From assembly GCA_900546485.1 (NCBI GenBank), contig URDK01000051.1, forward strand, positions 1-19,127: a DNA stretch of 19,127 nt. The letters run 5' to 3'. The position numbers and the translations under genes are program-made. The DNA comes from an uncultured Eubacteriales bacterium. Lineage in GTDB: Bacteria; Bacillota; Clostridia; Oscillospirales; Oscillospiraceae. Positions 7,411-16,000 of the stretch are shown in pieces. The notes below the pieces were generated by a model that saw only the letters and a program-made list of their open reading frames with translations, did no database searches and was not told the origin of the DNA. The stretch's first letter is position 1. The number at the start of each line of letters is the position of its first letter.

Positions 7411-8304
7411 TCAGCGGTTTTTGAGCTTTTTGCCCGCGAGCTTCGCGGCGATGTTGATAACGAAGGCGATGACCAGGAGCACGACGGCCACTGCAAAGGC
7501 GCTGTCGAAGTCCGCGCGTTCCTTGGCGTAGTTGTAGAGTGCGACGGTGAGGGTCGCGCCCGAGCTGTCGAAGAGGTTCGTGAAGAACTCACCCAGGGTG
7601 TCGCCATACTTGGCAAGGCGCATGCCCATGCCGGCTGTGAACATCAGCACGGCGCTCTCGCCGACGATGCGGCCGACGGCGAGGATGCAGCCGGTGACGA
7701 TGCCGTCCACGCTCGAGGGCAGGACGACGGTGCGTATCATGTGCCACTTGCCGCTGCCAAGGGCCAGCGAGCCCTCGCGGTAGCTCTGGGGCACGGTCTT
7801 GAGTGACTCCTGCGTGGTGCGGATGATGGTCGGCAGGGTCATCATGACCAGCGAGAGCGCGCCGGCGATGAGGCTGATGCCGAGCCCGAAAAGCTCGCAG
7901 AAGACTATAACGCCGACCAGGGCGAAGATGATGCTCGGCATACCCGAGAGCGTCTCGGTGGCGAACTCGATGACGGCCACAAGGCGCTTGTTCGTGGCGT
8001 ACTCCGTGAGGTAGATGGCGCTGCCGACGCCGAGGGGCAGGATGAAGATGAGCGTGGCCACGATGACATATACCGTGTTCAGTATGGCGGGAAGGATGCC
8101 CTCTATGTCCTTTATGACGCTCTCTTCGCTGGTGAGGAACTCCCAGCTCAAGTGGGGAACGCCGCGGTAAAGTATGTAGCCGATGAGGAATACGAGCAGC
8201 GCGCAGATGAGCACGGCGGAAGCGTAGAGCAGCGTGCGCATCGTTATGTCGTAGGCTTTCCTGCGGGGGCTGAGGCCCTGGGTTATGGAGCCGTGTTCGT
8301 TCAT
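7411..8304 (-). CDS. pstA: Phosphate ABC transporter permease PstA
   Basis: This 297-residue inner-membrane protein is half of the phosphate channel. A cytoplasmic N-terminus (about 1-20) is followed by a membrane segment near 24-46 and then the binding-protein-dependent permease core. The PstA-typical segments ATETLSGMPSIIFALVG (about 115-131) and the ATPase-docking loop ESLKTVPQSYREGSLALG (about 166-183) are clear. The start overlaps the pstC stop by 4 nt (ATGA), and an AGGAGG ribosome binding site lies in the end of pstC, so the two permeases should be made in equal amounts. Confidence 0.97.
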   Translation of the reverse strand: MNEHGSITQGLSPRRKAYDITMRTLLYASAVLICALLVFLIGYILYRGVPHLSWEFLTSEESVIKDIEGILPAILNTVYVIVATLIFILPLGVGSAIYLTEYATNKRLVAVIEFATETLSGMPSIIFALVGVIVFCELFGLGISLIAGALSLVMMTLPTIIRTTQESLKTVPQSYREGSLALGSGKWHMIRTVVLPSSVDGIVTGCILAVGRIVGESAVLMFTAGMGMRLAKYGDTLGEFFTNLFDSSGATLTVALYNYAKERADFDSAFAVAVVLLVIAFVINIAAKLAGKKLKNR

Positions 8305-9305
8305 TTTCCACCCTCCTTGCTGCGCTTGAGGAAGAGGTTGAGCGCCGCGTTAATGAGCATTATGAAGAGGAAGAGCACAAGGCCGATGGAGAAGAGGGCC
8401 TGACGGTGCAGGCCGTCGGCATAGCCCATCTCGCCGGCGATGGCGGTGGTAAGGAACTTGACGCTGGAGAGCAGGCTGGGCATGTTGGCGACGTTGCCGG
8501 CGACCATGAGTATGGCCATGGCCTCGCCTATGGCACGTCCGACACCCAGCACGACGGCGGCCGCGATGCCGCTCTTGGCCGCGGGGGCGGAGACGCGGAA
8601 ATAGGTCTCGAGCTCCGTAGCGCCCAGGGCGAGCGAGGCCTCCTCGTACTCGCGGGGCACGGCATTGAGCGCGGTCTCGGAGACGGAGATGATGCTGGGC
8701 AGTATCATTATGGCCAGGACGAATATGGCGGCCAGCAGGCTGTCGCCCGCGGGGAGGTTGAAGAACTCACGTATGGCGGGCAGCAGAACCATCATGCCCA
8801 CCAGGCCGTAGACGACGCTGGGGATGCCGGCCAGCAGGTCGACCACCTCGCGGATGACCGCCGCGACCTTGCGGTTCGCCACCTTGGAGAGGAACACGGC
8901 CATGAGGAAGCCTATGGGCACGCCTATGACGATGGCGCCGGCGGTGCCGTAGACGCTGGTGAGGATCATGGGCAGTATGCCGTAGGCGGGGTTGCCGCTC
9001 TTGTTGGCGGGGTCCCAGTTCGTTCCGCCGAGGAACTCGAAGAGTCCCACCTCGCGTATGGCCGGGATACCGGAGATGATGAGATATACCGATATAACAA
9101 GGACAAAGGCGACGGCTACGAGCCCGCAAAAGAGAAACAGCGCGCGCATGACAAATTCCATCGCGTCCTTGACGCCCCGCTTTGCCTCTATGCGCTCCGC
9201 GGCCTGACCGCCGGCGGGCGCGGCCGTGTTCGTACCGGCTTTTTTACTCCTGAACGCAGTCTTCACGCTGCCGCTCTCTCCCTTCGGTGTTATGACTTGA
9301 TTCAA
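8301..9305 (-). CDS. pstC: Phosphate ABC transporter permease PstC, TTG start
   Basis: This is the other phosphate channel half, 334 residues from the chosen start. An unusually long, low-complexity cytoplasmic N-terminus of about 45 residues (NQVITPKGESG... AAPAGGQAAERIEAKRG) precedes the first membrane segment (about 53-80). The PstC core follows, with the segment DLLAGIPSVVYGLVGMMVLLP and the docking loop ETALNAVPREYEEASLALGAT. No ATG exists between the preceding stem-loops and the first membrane segment except one at the membrane edge. TTG at 9305 is chosen because AGAGG lies 8-9 nt before it; a GTG 13 codons later is an alternative. The in-frame extension up to 9434 runs through two strong hairpins and is rejected. 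Confidence 0.92.
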   Translation of the reverse strand: MNQVITPKGESGSVKTAFRSKKAGTNTAAPAGGQAAERIEAKRGVKDAMEFVMRALFLFCGLVAVAFVLVISVYLIISGIPAIREVGLFEFLGGTNWDPANKSGNPAYGILPMILTSVYGTAGAIVIGVPIGFLMAVFLSKVANRKVAAVIREVVDLLAGIPSVVYGLVGMMVLLPAIREFFNLPAGDSLLAAIFVLAIMILPSIISVSETALNAVPREYEEASLALGATELETYFRVSAPAAKSGIAAAVVLGVGRAIGEAMAILMVAGNVANMPSLLSSVKFLTTAIAGEMGYADGLHRQALFSIGLVLFLFIMLINAALNLFLKRSKEGGK

Positions 9306-9318
9306 AGCACTTACCTCT
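9303..9318 (-). promoter_or_regulatory. Ribosome binding site and TTG start deciding the pstC N-terminus
   Basis: On the minus strand the sequence reads AGAGG, eight bases, then TTG followed by AATCAAGTC. GTG one frame off in the spacer is not usable. A weak start behind hairpins would lower PstC output relative to the binding protein PstS, which is needed in excess (inference). Confidence 0.55.
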
Positions 9319-9325
9319 TTCTTTC

Positions 9326-9382
9326 GGGGTGGATCTGACAGAAGTTCACCCTCCGGGGCTGAGCGCCTGTCAGATGCACCCC
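9326..9382 (-). repeat. Long inverted repeat (hairpin) upstream of pstC
   Basis: Arms 9326-9341 and 9367-9382 are complementary at 15 of 16 positions, around a 25-nt loop. The base of the hairpin lies about 8 nt before the pstC ribosome binding site. The arm segment around 9367-9371 can alternatively pair as CCTGTC (9366-9371) with GACAGG (9387-9392), giving a competing shorter hairpin. No T tract follows, so it is not an ordinary terminator. Confidence 0.75.
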
Positions 9383-9391
9383 TCACGACAG

Positions 9392-9424
9392 GGCAATAGG
9401 CCCCCGTGTGTGGGGGCCTTTGCC
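9392..9424 (-). repeat. GC-rich hairpin immediately after pstS
   Basis: Arms GGCAA/TTGCC (9392-9396 and 9420-9424) and AGGCCCCC/GGGGGCCT (9398-9405 and 9412-9419) form a 13-bp stem with one bulged base and a 6-nt loop. It begins 15 nt beyond the pstS stop. Neither strand has a good T tract, so it is better read as a 3'-end stabiliser or weak attenuator between pstS and the rest of the operon than as a full terminator. Confidence 0.75.
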
Positions 9425-9439
9425 TTAATTGCATTTAAC

Positions 9440-10324
9440 TCAGCCGTTGGCGGCGACGGCGCCGGCGGCGGCGATGATGTCGGCGACCTCAGCGCTCATG
9501 GCGTAGTCGAGGAAGGCCTGGGCCGCGGCGGAGAGCTCGGTGCCCTCAACGGTGACGACCACGAAGGGACGCTGGATGGGGAAGCTGCCGTCCGCGACGG
9601 TCTCCTCGGTGGGGGTCACGCCGTCCACCGCAACAGCGGTCACCTTGCTGGCGTCGACCGCGGAGAGGGAGGCGTAGCCGATGGCGTTCGGGTTGGACGC
9701 GACATTGCCGATGACGTCGCCGGTAGTGCTGTACTCGTTCAGGTAAGCACAGCTGTCAGTGACGCCGAGGATCTCCTCGAAAGCGCTGCGGGTGCCGGAA
9801 GCGGCGTCACGGCCGTACACGGCGATCTCGGCGTCCTCGCCGCCCAGCTCGGACCAGTTGGTGATCTCGCCGGTGAAGATCTTGGCGATCTGCTCGCTGG
9901 TGAGCTCGGTCACGGGGTTGGCGGGGTTGACAACGACGGCGACGCCGTCCTTGGCGATGACGTTGGCGACGGCGCCCTGGGAGAGCTCGTCGTCGGAAAG
10001 CTCACGGCTGGAGAGACCCAGGTCGCAGCTGCCGGCCAGAGCGGCCTCGATGCCGGCGCTGGAGCCGGAACCGGTGTAGCTGATCTGCACGTCGGGGTTG
10101 ATCTCATTGAAGCCCTCGGTCAGGGCGTTGATGACGTCGCCCATGGAGGTGGAGCCGTTGACGACAACGGTGCCGGAGAGCTCGATGGGCTCGCTCGAGG
10201 GGGCCTCGGAGGCAGGAGCCTCGGAAGCGGGGGCGTCGGTGGGATCGGTGTTGGCCTCGCCGCAGGCGGCCAGGAGGCCGAGGCAGAGGACCAGAGCCAG
10301 AGCTATGCTCAGAGTCTTTTTCAT
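9440..10324 (-). CDS. pstS: Phosphate-binding lipoprotein PstS
   Basis: This 294-residue surface lipoprotein captures phosphate for PstCAB. The signal peptide MKKTLSIALALVLCLGLLAAC has a lipobox LAAC with Cys21 as the lipidated residue. A low-complexity Ala/Ser/Pro/Glu linker (about 28-46) tethers the binding domain. Ligand-binding motifs typical of PstS are visible: NGSTSM (56-61), TGSGSS (84-89), the LSSRELSDDE segment, and GRDAASGTRSAF (171-182). The length is typical. ATG at 10324 has AAGGAG eleven bases upstream. It is the first gene of the operon, preceded by a 252-nt divergent control region, and followed by two hairpins that likely set its transcript apart from pstCAB. Confidence 0.97.
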   Translation of the reverse strand: MKKTLSIALALVLCLGLLAACGEANTDPTDAPASEAPASEAPSSEPIELSGTVVVNGSTSMGDVINALTEGFNEINPDVQISYTGSGSSAGIEAALAGSCDLGLSSRELSDDELSQGAVANVIAKDGVAVVVNPANPVTELTSEQIAKIFTGEITNWSELGGEDAEIAVYGRDAASGTRSAFEEILGVTDSCAYLNEYSTTGDVIGNVASNPNAIGYASLSAVDASKVTAVAVDGVTPTEETVADGSFPIQRPFVVVTVEGTELSAAAQAFLDYAMSAEVADIIAAAGAVAANG

Positions 10325-10395
10325 CTTGTCAAATTCTCCTTATATGTATTGTCGCGCGGGCCTTTTGCCCTGCATGATGGAGAATACTCAGGCCG

Positions 10396-10424
10396 TGTAA
10401 AATGAAAAAGCCGCCATATGTTAA
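10396..10424 (-). promoter_or_regulatory. Candidate pstS promoter
   Basis: On the minus strand TTAACA (10424-10419), a 17-bp spacer and TTTACA (10401-10396) form a plausible but weak sigma-70-type promoter, as expected for an activator-dependent gene. It gives a leader of about 65 nt before pstS. Immediately upstream, TTTAAC, TTTACT and TTTAAC occur as spaced repeats that resemble a PhoP/PhoB box half-site pattern, but the spacing is not exact. Confidence 0.35.
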
Positions 10425-10460
10425 ATCAGAGTAAAGTTAAAAAATTAATTTTACTCTAAT
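10425..10460. promoter_or_regulatory. Near-perfect palindrome in the divergent pstS / exporter control region
   Basis: Arms 10425-10440 (ATCAGAGTAAAGTTAA) and 10445-10460 are inverted copies, identical at 14 of 16 positions, separated by AAAA. The core AGAGTAAA/TTTACTCT is perfect. It is AT-rich within a GC-rich genome and lies directly upstream of the candidate pstS promoter while overlapping a possible promoter for the exporter. It looks like an operator for a dimeric regulator; the identity of that regulator is unknown. Confidence 0.6.
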
Positions 10461-10476
10461 CTGAGCCCGCTATAAT
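10450..10476 (+). promoter_or_regulatory. Possible upstream promoter for the exporter operon, overlapping the palindrome
   Basis: TTTACT (10450-10455), a 15-bp spacer and a perfect TATAAT (10471-10476) resemble a sigma-70 promoter with short spacing. Its -35 region lies in the right arm of the palindrome, so binding there would block it. Confidence 0.4.
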
Positions 10477-10497
10477 GTGCTTTACAAGATGTGCGCG

Positions 10498-10526
10498 TTG
10501 ACGCGGGGCCTTGCCGATGTTAAAAT
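10498..10526 (+). promoter_or_regulatory. Best candidate promoter for the MMPL exporter operon
   Basis: TTGACG (10498-10503), a 17-bp spacer and TAAAAT (10521-10526) match the sigma-70 consensus at five of six positions in each hexamer with ideal spacing. Transcription would start near 10533, about 45 nt before the ATG, leaving the GAGGGG ribosome binding site at 10563-10568. Confidence 0.65.
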
Positions 10527-10576
10527 ACAAGATGTTGGTACATCCGCGTTTTTCGCTGTTTTGAGGGGTCTGAACG

Positions 10577-13066
10577 ATGGATAAAAAGAGCGGCGGCTCG
10601 TTTATGCAGAAGGTCGCGGCGGTGATTGTTGACAGGAAGACGTTTTTCTTCCTCGCCTTCATCGTCATGGCCATTTTCTGCGTTTTTTCGCGCAACTGGG
10701 TGAACGTGAACGACGACATAACCAGCTATCTCGGCAAGGACACGGAGACCCGCCGCGGCCTTGACATCATGGAGTCGGAGTTTACGACCTTCGCCACGGC
10801 CAACGTCATGGTCTCAAGCATCACCTACGAGACGGCGGAGCGGCTCAAGCCCCAGATCGAGGTCATAGACGGCGTACACTCCGTCGAGTTCGACGCCACG
10901 GAGGACCACTATAAAAACGCCTCCGCCCTCTATACCGTCACCTTTGACGGCGACACCACCTCGGCTGTCAGCGAGAACGCCATGGACGAGATAAAGCTCC
11001 TGCTCGCCGACTACGATACATATGTGAGCTCCGAGGTCGGCAACCCCATGGAGCAGACCATAAAATCCGAGATGGTGGTCGTTCTCGGCATCGCCGTCTT
11101 TATAATAATCGCCGTACTGCTGTTCACCTCCAACACCTACATGGAGATACCGGTGCTGCTCATCACCTTCGGCGCGGCGGCGCTTCTGAACATGGGCACG
11201 AACTACTGGTTCGGGACCATCTCCTACGTCACGGACTCCATTGCGGTGGTTTTGCAGCTGGCGCTGGCCATAGACTACGCCATCATCCTCTGCCACCGCT
11301 ACACGGAGGAGCGCGAGCACCTTGAGGCGCGCGACGCCGCCGTTGCCGCGCTCTCCAAGGCCATCCCCGAGATAAGCGCGTCCAGCCTTACGACCATCTC
11401 CGGTCTCGCGGCGCTGACGCTCATGCACTTCCGCCTCGGCTACGACATGGGCATCGTGCTCATAAAGGCCATAATCATGAGCATGCTCTCCGTCTTCCTG
11501 CTCATGCCGGGACTGCTGGTGCTCTTCTCCAAGCTCATTGACAAGACCCATCACCGCAGCTTTGTGCCCAAGATCTCGCTCTGGGGCAAGCTGACGGTAA
11601 AAACCAGATACGTAATACCGCCGCTCTTTCTGATAGTTGCGGCGGCGGCTTTCGTGTTCGCAAACCGCTGCCCCTATGTCTACGGATACAGCACCCTGGA
11701 CACGGTAAAGCAGAACGAGAGCAAGATAGCCGACAAGATGGTGAGCTCCACCTTCGGGACGGACAACCTTGTCGCCATGCTCGTGCCCTCCGGAAGCTAT
11801 GAGAAGGAGGCCAAGCTCCTCAAGGCCATAGAGGCCCTGCCCGAGGTCGAGAGCGCCATGGGTCTCGCCAACATAGAGGCCATGGACGGCTACACCGTCA
11901 CAAGCGCGCTCACGCCCCGGCAGTTTGCCGAGCTCACCGACCAGGACATCGAGGCCGCGCGCCTGCTCTACGCCGCCTACGCCGTAAATGAAAAGGACTA
12001 CGGTCAGATAGTCTCCTCCATCGACGATTACTCCGTGCCTCTGGTGGACATAGTACTCTATCTGCGCGACCAGAAGGACGCGGGCTACGTCTCGCTCGAG
12101 CGCGACATGAGCGAGATGCTCGACGAGATGTGCGCCGAGCTGGAGTTCGGCCTTGCCCAGCTCTCGGGCGAGAACTGGTCCCGCTTCGTCATCTACCTCA
12201 ATCTGCCCGAGGAATCCGAGGAGACCTACGCCTTCCTCGACACGCTCCACAACATTGCCGGGACCTACTACGATGACTGCGTCCTCGTCGGCGAGAGCGT
12301 GAACGCGCGCGACCTGCGCTCCTCCTTCTCGACCGACAACCTGCTCATCAGCATACTCTCGGCGCTCTTCGTCGTGGCCGTGCTGCTCTTCACCTTCCGC
12401 TCCGTGGGTCTGCCGATACTGCTCATAATCGTCATCCAGAGCAGTATCTGGATAAATTTCTCCGTGCCCTATCTCACGAGCTCGAACCTGTTCTTCATCT
12501 CCTACCTCATAGTCAGCGCCATACAGATGGGCGCGAACATAGACTACGCCATCGTCATCTCCAGCCGCTATCTGGAGCTCAAGAAGTCCATGCCCATCAA
12601 GGAGGCCATGATAGAGACGCTCAATCAGGCCTTCCCGACCATAATCACCTCCGGAGCAATGCTGGCCTCGGCGGGCCTCATCATAGGCCGCATGACCTCG
12701 GACAACACCATCTCGTCCATAGGCACCTGCCTCGGGCGCGGCACGATAATCTCTATCTTCCTCGTCATGGGCGTTCTGCCGCAGATACTGCTGCTGGGCG
12801 ATATCCTGATAGAAAAGACCGCCTTCGCCATCAAGAAACCCGAGATAACGCATGTCGAGGGCAGCACGATACGCCTGCACGGCCGCGTGCGGGGCCAGAT
12901 ATCCGGCTTTGTGGATGCGGATATCCAGGGCGTGTTCCAGGGCAGCCTGCACGCCATGGTCGAGTCCGGCGCCATAGAGGTGGACGAAACGAGGGCCGAG
13001 CTCCCGCCCGGCGAGGACGGGGAGCCGACTGACGACCGAGGGGAGGAAACAAGCAATGAGGACTAA
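10577..13066 (+). CDS. MMPL-family RND exporter (HAE3-type)
   Basis: This 829-residue membrane protein belongs to the MMPL branch of the proton-driven RND superfamily, which moves lipids or other hydrophobic molecules. It has the duplicated layout: membrane segment 1 (about 21-38), extracytoplasmic domain 1 (about 39-163), a block of five segments (about 165-318), segment 7 (about 345-362), extracytoplasmic domain 2 (about 363-587), and a second block of five (about 588-742). Each half has the expected Asp-Tyr proton-relay pair in the fourth segment: Asp233-Tyr234 (ALAIDYAI) and Asp656-Tyr657 (GANIDYAI). The C-terminal tail (about 750-829) is odd: residues 763-803 show a short Gly-spaced beta pattern (GRVRGQISG, IQGVFQGS), followed by an acidic end. 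The start ATG has GAGGGG upstream. The gene overlaps the next by 11 nt, so the two are coupled. The substrate cannot be told from sequence. Confidence 0.9.
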   Translation: MDKKSGGSFMQKVAAVIVDRKTFFFLAFIVMAIFCVFSRNWVNVNDDITSYLGKDTETRRGLDIMESEFTTFATANVMVSSITYETAERLKPQIEVIDGVHSVEFDATEDHYKNASALYTVTFDGDTTSAVSENAMDEIKLLLADYDTYVSSEVGNPMEQTIKSEMVVVLGIAVFIIIAVLLFTSNTYMEIPVLLITFGAAALLNMGTNYWFGTISYVTDSIAVVLQLALAIDYAIILCHRYTEEREHLEARDAAVAALSKAIPEISASSLTTISGLAALTLMHFRLGYDMGIVLIKAIIMSMLSVFLLMPGLLVLFSKLIDKTHHRSFVPKISLWGKLTVKTRYVIPPLFLIVAAAAFVFANRCPYVYGYSTLDTVKQNESKIADKMVSSTFGTDNLVAMLVPSGSYEKEAKLLKAIEALPEVESAMGLANIEAMDGYTVTSALTPRQFAELTDQDIEAARLLYAAYAVNEKDYGQIVSSIDDYSVPLVDIVLYLRDQKDAGYVSLERDMSEMLDEMCAELEFGLAQLSGENWSRFVIYLNLPEESEETYAFLDTLHNIAGTYYDDCVLVGESVNARDLRSSFSTDNLLISILSALFVVAVLLFTFRSVGLPILLIIVIQSSIWINFSVPYLTSSNLFFISYLIVSAIQMGANIDYAIVISSRYLELKKSMPIKEAMIETLNQAFPTIITSGAMLASAGLIIGRMTSDNTISSIGTCLGRGTIISIFLVMGVLPQILLLGDILIEKTAFAIKKPEITHVEGSTIRLHGRVRGQISGFVDADIQGVFQGSLHAMVESGAIEVDETRAELPPGEDGEPTDDRGEETSNED

Positions 13067-16000
13067 AAAGGCGCTGTCGCTGCTTCTGAGCCTGCTGCTC
13101 GTCACGGGGCTCCTGACCGGCGCGGCGGGCGTGCTCGCCGACGAGGGCGCGCAAAGCGGCGTCACCTACTACATAAACGGGCTCGAGGACCTGCTCGAGC
13201 TTGCGGAAAAGTGCGCCGTGGACACCTATTCAAAGGATGTCACCGTCATTTTGCAGACGGATATCGACCTCACGGGCTCGGAGTTTTCCTCCATCCCCAC
13301 CTTCGGCGGCGTGTTCGAGGGCGGAGGCCACACCATATCCGGCCTGAACCTCACTGCAAACCGCTCGCACACCGGCTTTTTCCGCTACATCCAGCCGGGC
13401 GCCGAGGTCAAGGAGCTCAACATAGCGGGCAGCGTGACGCCCGGCGGCTCCGCCGAGTACGCGGGCGGCCTCGCCGGAAACAACGCCGGGACCATCAGGG
13501 ACTGCTCCTTCACCGGCACGGTAGAGGCCCTGACCTCCACCGGCGGCCTTGTCGGCGCGAATGAGGCAACTGGCGTCATCGAAAACTGCCGCGTCTCCGG
13601 CACAGTCACCGGCCAGCACTACACCGGCGGCATCGCGGGCCAGAACTTGGGCAGCATCGTCCGCTGTGTGAACTCCTCCGCCGTCAACACGACGAGCCAG
13701 GAGATAAACACCGACCTCTCCGGCCTGAGCATCACCAATCTCGACTCCACCACCGAGCTCATAAACGACTACACCGACACCGGCGGCATCGCGGGCTTCT
13801 CCTCCGGCACCGTCAGCGCCTGCATGAACACCGGCGCCATCGGCTACGAGCACATGGGCTACAACATCGGCGGCATCGTCGGCCGCCAGTCCGGCTATGT
13901 TGAAAACTGCACCAACAGCGGCAGCATTCTCGGCCGCAAGGAGGTGGGCGGCATCGTCGGACAGATGGAGCCCTATCTCACGCTCGACCTCTCCGCCGCC
14001 TCGGCCGAGAACCTCTCGACGGAGCTCTCCAAGCTGCACGACCTCCTCGACGTCGCGCTCCTGAACGCGGGCGACTCCTCCACCAACGTCACGAACCGGC
14101 TCAACACCGTCTCCGGCTACATGGGCAGCGCCTCGGACGATCTCGCCTACATTGCGGGCGAGACGGTAGACTTCGTCGACAATACCGTTGCCTCGCTCAA
14201 CGACATACTCAGCCGCATAGACTATGTCTCCGACAGCGCCCCCGGCATTCTTGGCGACGTGGAGACCGCAGGCGGCCACATCTCCGACGCCATGGGCTGG
14301 CTCGCTGAGGTGAACAACGACCTTGCAGTCATCACGCATATGCAGGGCAGCAGCTACGACGAGACGGCACACCGCCTTCTGAGCATAACCACCGGCACAG
14401 GCGGCTACGCGCGGGCGGATACGATGAACCCCGCCGCGGGCAGCACCGTCACGATAACGCTCTCGCCCGATCCCGGCTATGTCTCCGGCCCGGTAGAGAT
14501 AGTTGATGCCGACGGCCAGAGCATAAGCCCCAGCTATATCGACGAAAACACCTTTACCTTCACGATGCCCACCCTCTCGGGCGACCCGGTGAACGACCCG
14601 GTCAATGCCCGGGCAAAAAACACCGTGGTACGCGTGGCCTTTGTGCCCTCCGACACGTATTTCGACGACACCGGCAGCAGCGTCTGCATCAGCACCAATC
14701 CGGGCGGCTCGGTCACGTCGGCTCAGGGCTCCGGCAGCATCTATACGCTCAGCGTCAGCCCCGACGACGGCTACGAGCTCGCCTCCCTCTCCGTAACGGA
14801 CGAGAACGGGGCTGCGATCCCCTTTGAGCGCATAGACAACCTGGGCACGCAGTACGCCTTCACGCTGCCCGCCTCGGGCCGGGCCTGCGTCACCGCCAGC
14901 TTCCAGCGCGTCAGCGACTGGGATGTTGTCTCCGGCGCCGCCGATATCATAGACTCCGCCGGCAGTGAGCTGGGCTCCGCTATGGACAACGCCCAGGCCG
15001 ACGCCAACGAGCTCATGAACAGGCTCAACCAGCTGCTTCAGAACCCCAACCCCAGCGACGCAGAGGTCCAGGCCCTGCTCGACGCGCTGAGCCGCCTCTC
15101 CAATGACCTCACCTCCGCCGGCGGCGCGGCGGCCGACATCATCGGCGCCGGAAACTCCATTGCCGGGGCCATGGCTCCCTACATAGCCGAGGCCGCGGTG
15201 AAGCTCAACGAGCACCTGGGCTACGCCATGCAGAGCCTGCAGGCGGCCTCCAACAGCATCACCGACGCCGTCGCCGGCGTACGCGACGTGCTCAGCTACC
15301 TGAACGGCCTGCCCGACGTGCAGTTCCAGGGTCTCGGCAGCGAGTACAGCCAGCGTGTTGACTCGCTCTGCGGCAACATGAAAAATATCTCCGACGCCCT
15401 CACCGCACTCAACACCGAGCTCGGCAATTCCGCTACGGTACTCGTGGACGACCTCAGGAAGGTGAACGACCAGTTCTCGGTGGTAATGCTCATGCTGGTG
15501 GACGCGATAAAGTCCGCGGCCAATCCTAATATCGGCGATGTGTTCACGGACGTCTCCGAGGAGGAGGGTTCCGCCACGGAAGGCAACGTCGCCGGCTGCG
15601 GCAACACCGGCTCCGTCTACGGCGACGTCAACGTCGGCGGCATCGCGGGCGCAATGGCCATTGAGTTCGACTTCGACCCCGAAAGCGACCTCACCGGCTC
15701 GACCTCCATCTCCCGCGCCTTCAACAGCCGCTGCATCCTCCGCAGCTGTGAGAACAACGGCTCCGTCCGGGCCAAGGACAACTGCGCCGGCGGCGTGGTG
15801 GGCCTGATGGAGCTAGGTGTCACGCAGAACTGCCAGAACTACGGCGCCGTATGCAGCGAGAGCGGCGACTACGTCGGCGGCGTCGCCGGCAGCAGCAGCG
15901 CAGTTATCCGCGCCTGCTGGGCCATGTGCCCGCTCTCCGGCGACGACTGGATAGGCGGCATCGCGGGCCTCGCCACCAAGCTCTACGACTGCCGCAGCCT

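Noticed and set aside
9326..9382. Inverted repeat as the ends of a miniature transposon
   Set aside because: No flanking target duplication or second copy was seen in the window; an mRNA hairpin in an operon junction is the simpler reading.
9306..9434. N-terminal extension of pstC to an ATG at 9434
   Set aside because: It would translate through two strong hairpins, has no ribosome binding site at its start, and adds residues absent from the family.
8406..10405. Plus-strand open frames opposite pstC and pstS
   Set aside because: Gly/Asp/His-rich shadow translations of recognised genes.
10814..13165. 783-codon open frame on the minus strand opposite the MMPL gene
   Set aside because: Antisense shadow of a clear membrane transporter gene, with His/Gly/Glu-rich translation and no membrane or domain pattern.
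13230..15215. 661-codon open frame on the minus strand opposite the GLUG protein gene
   Set aside because: Its Gly/Val/Ala-rich translation mirrors the repeats on the other strand; no ribosome binding site or domain supports it.
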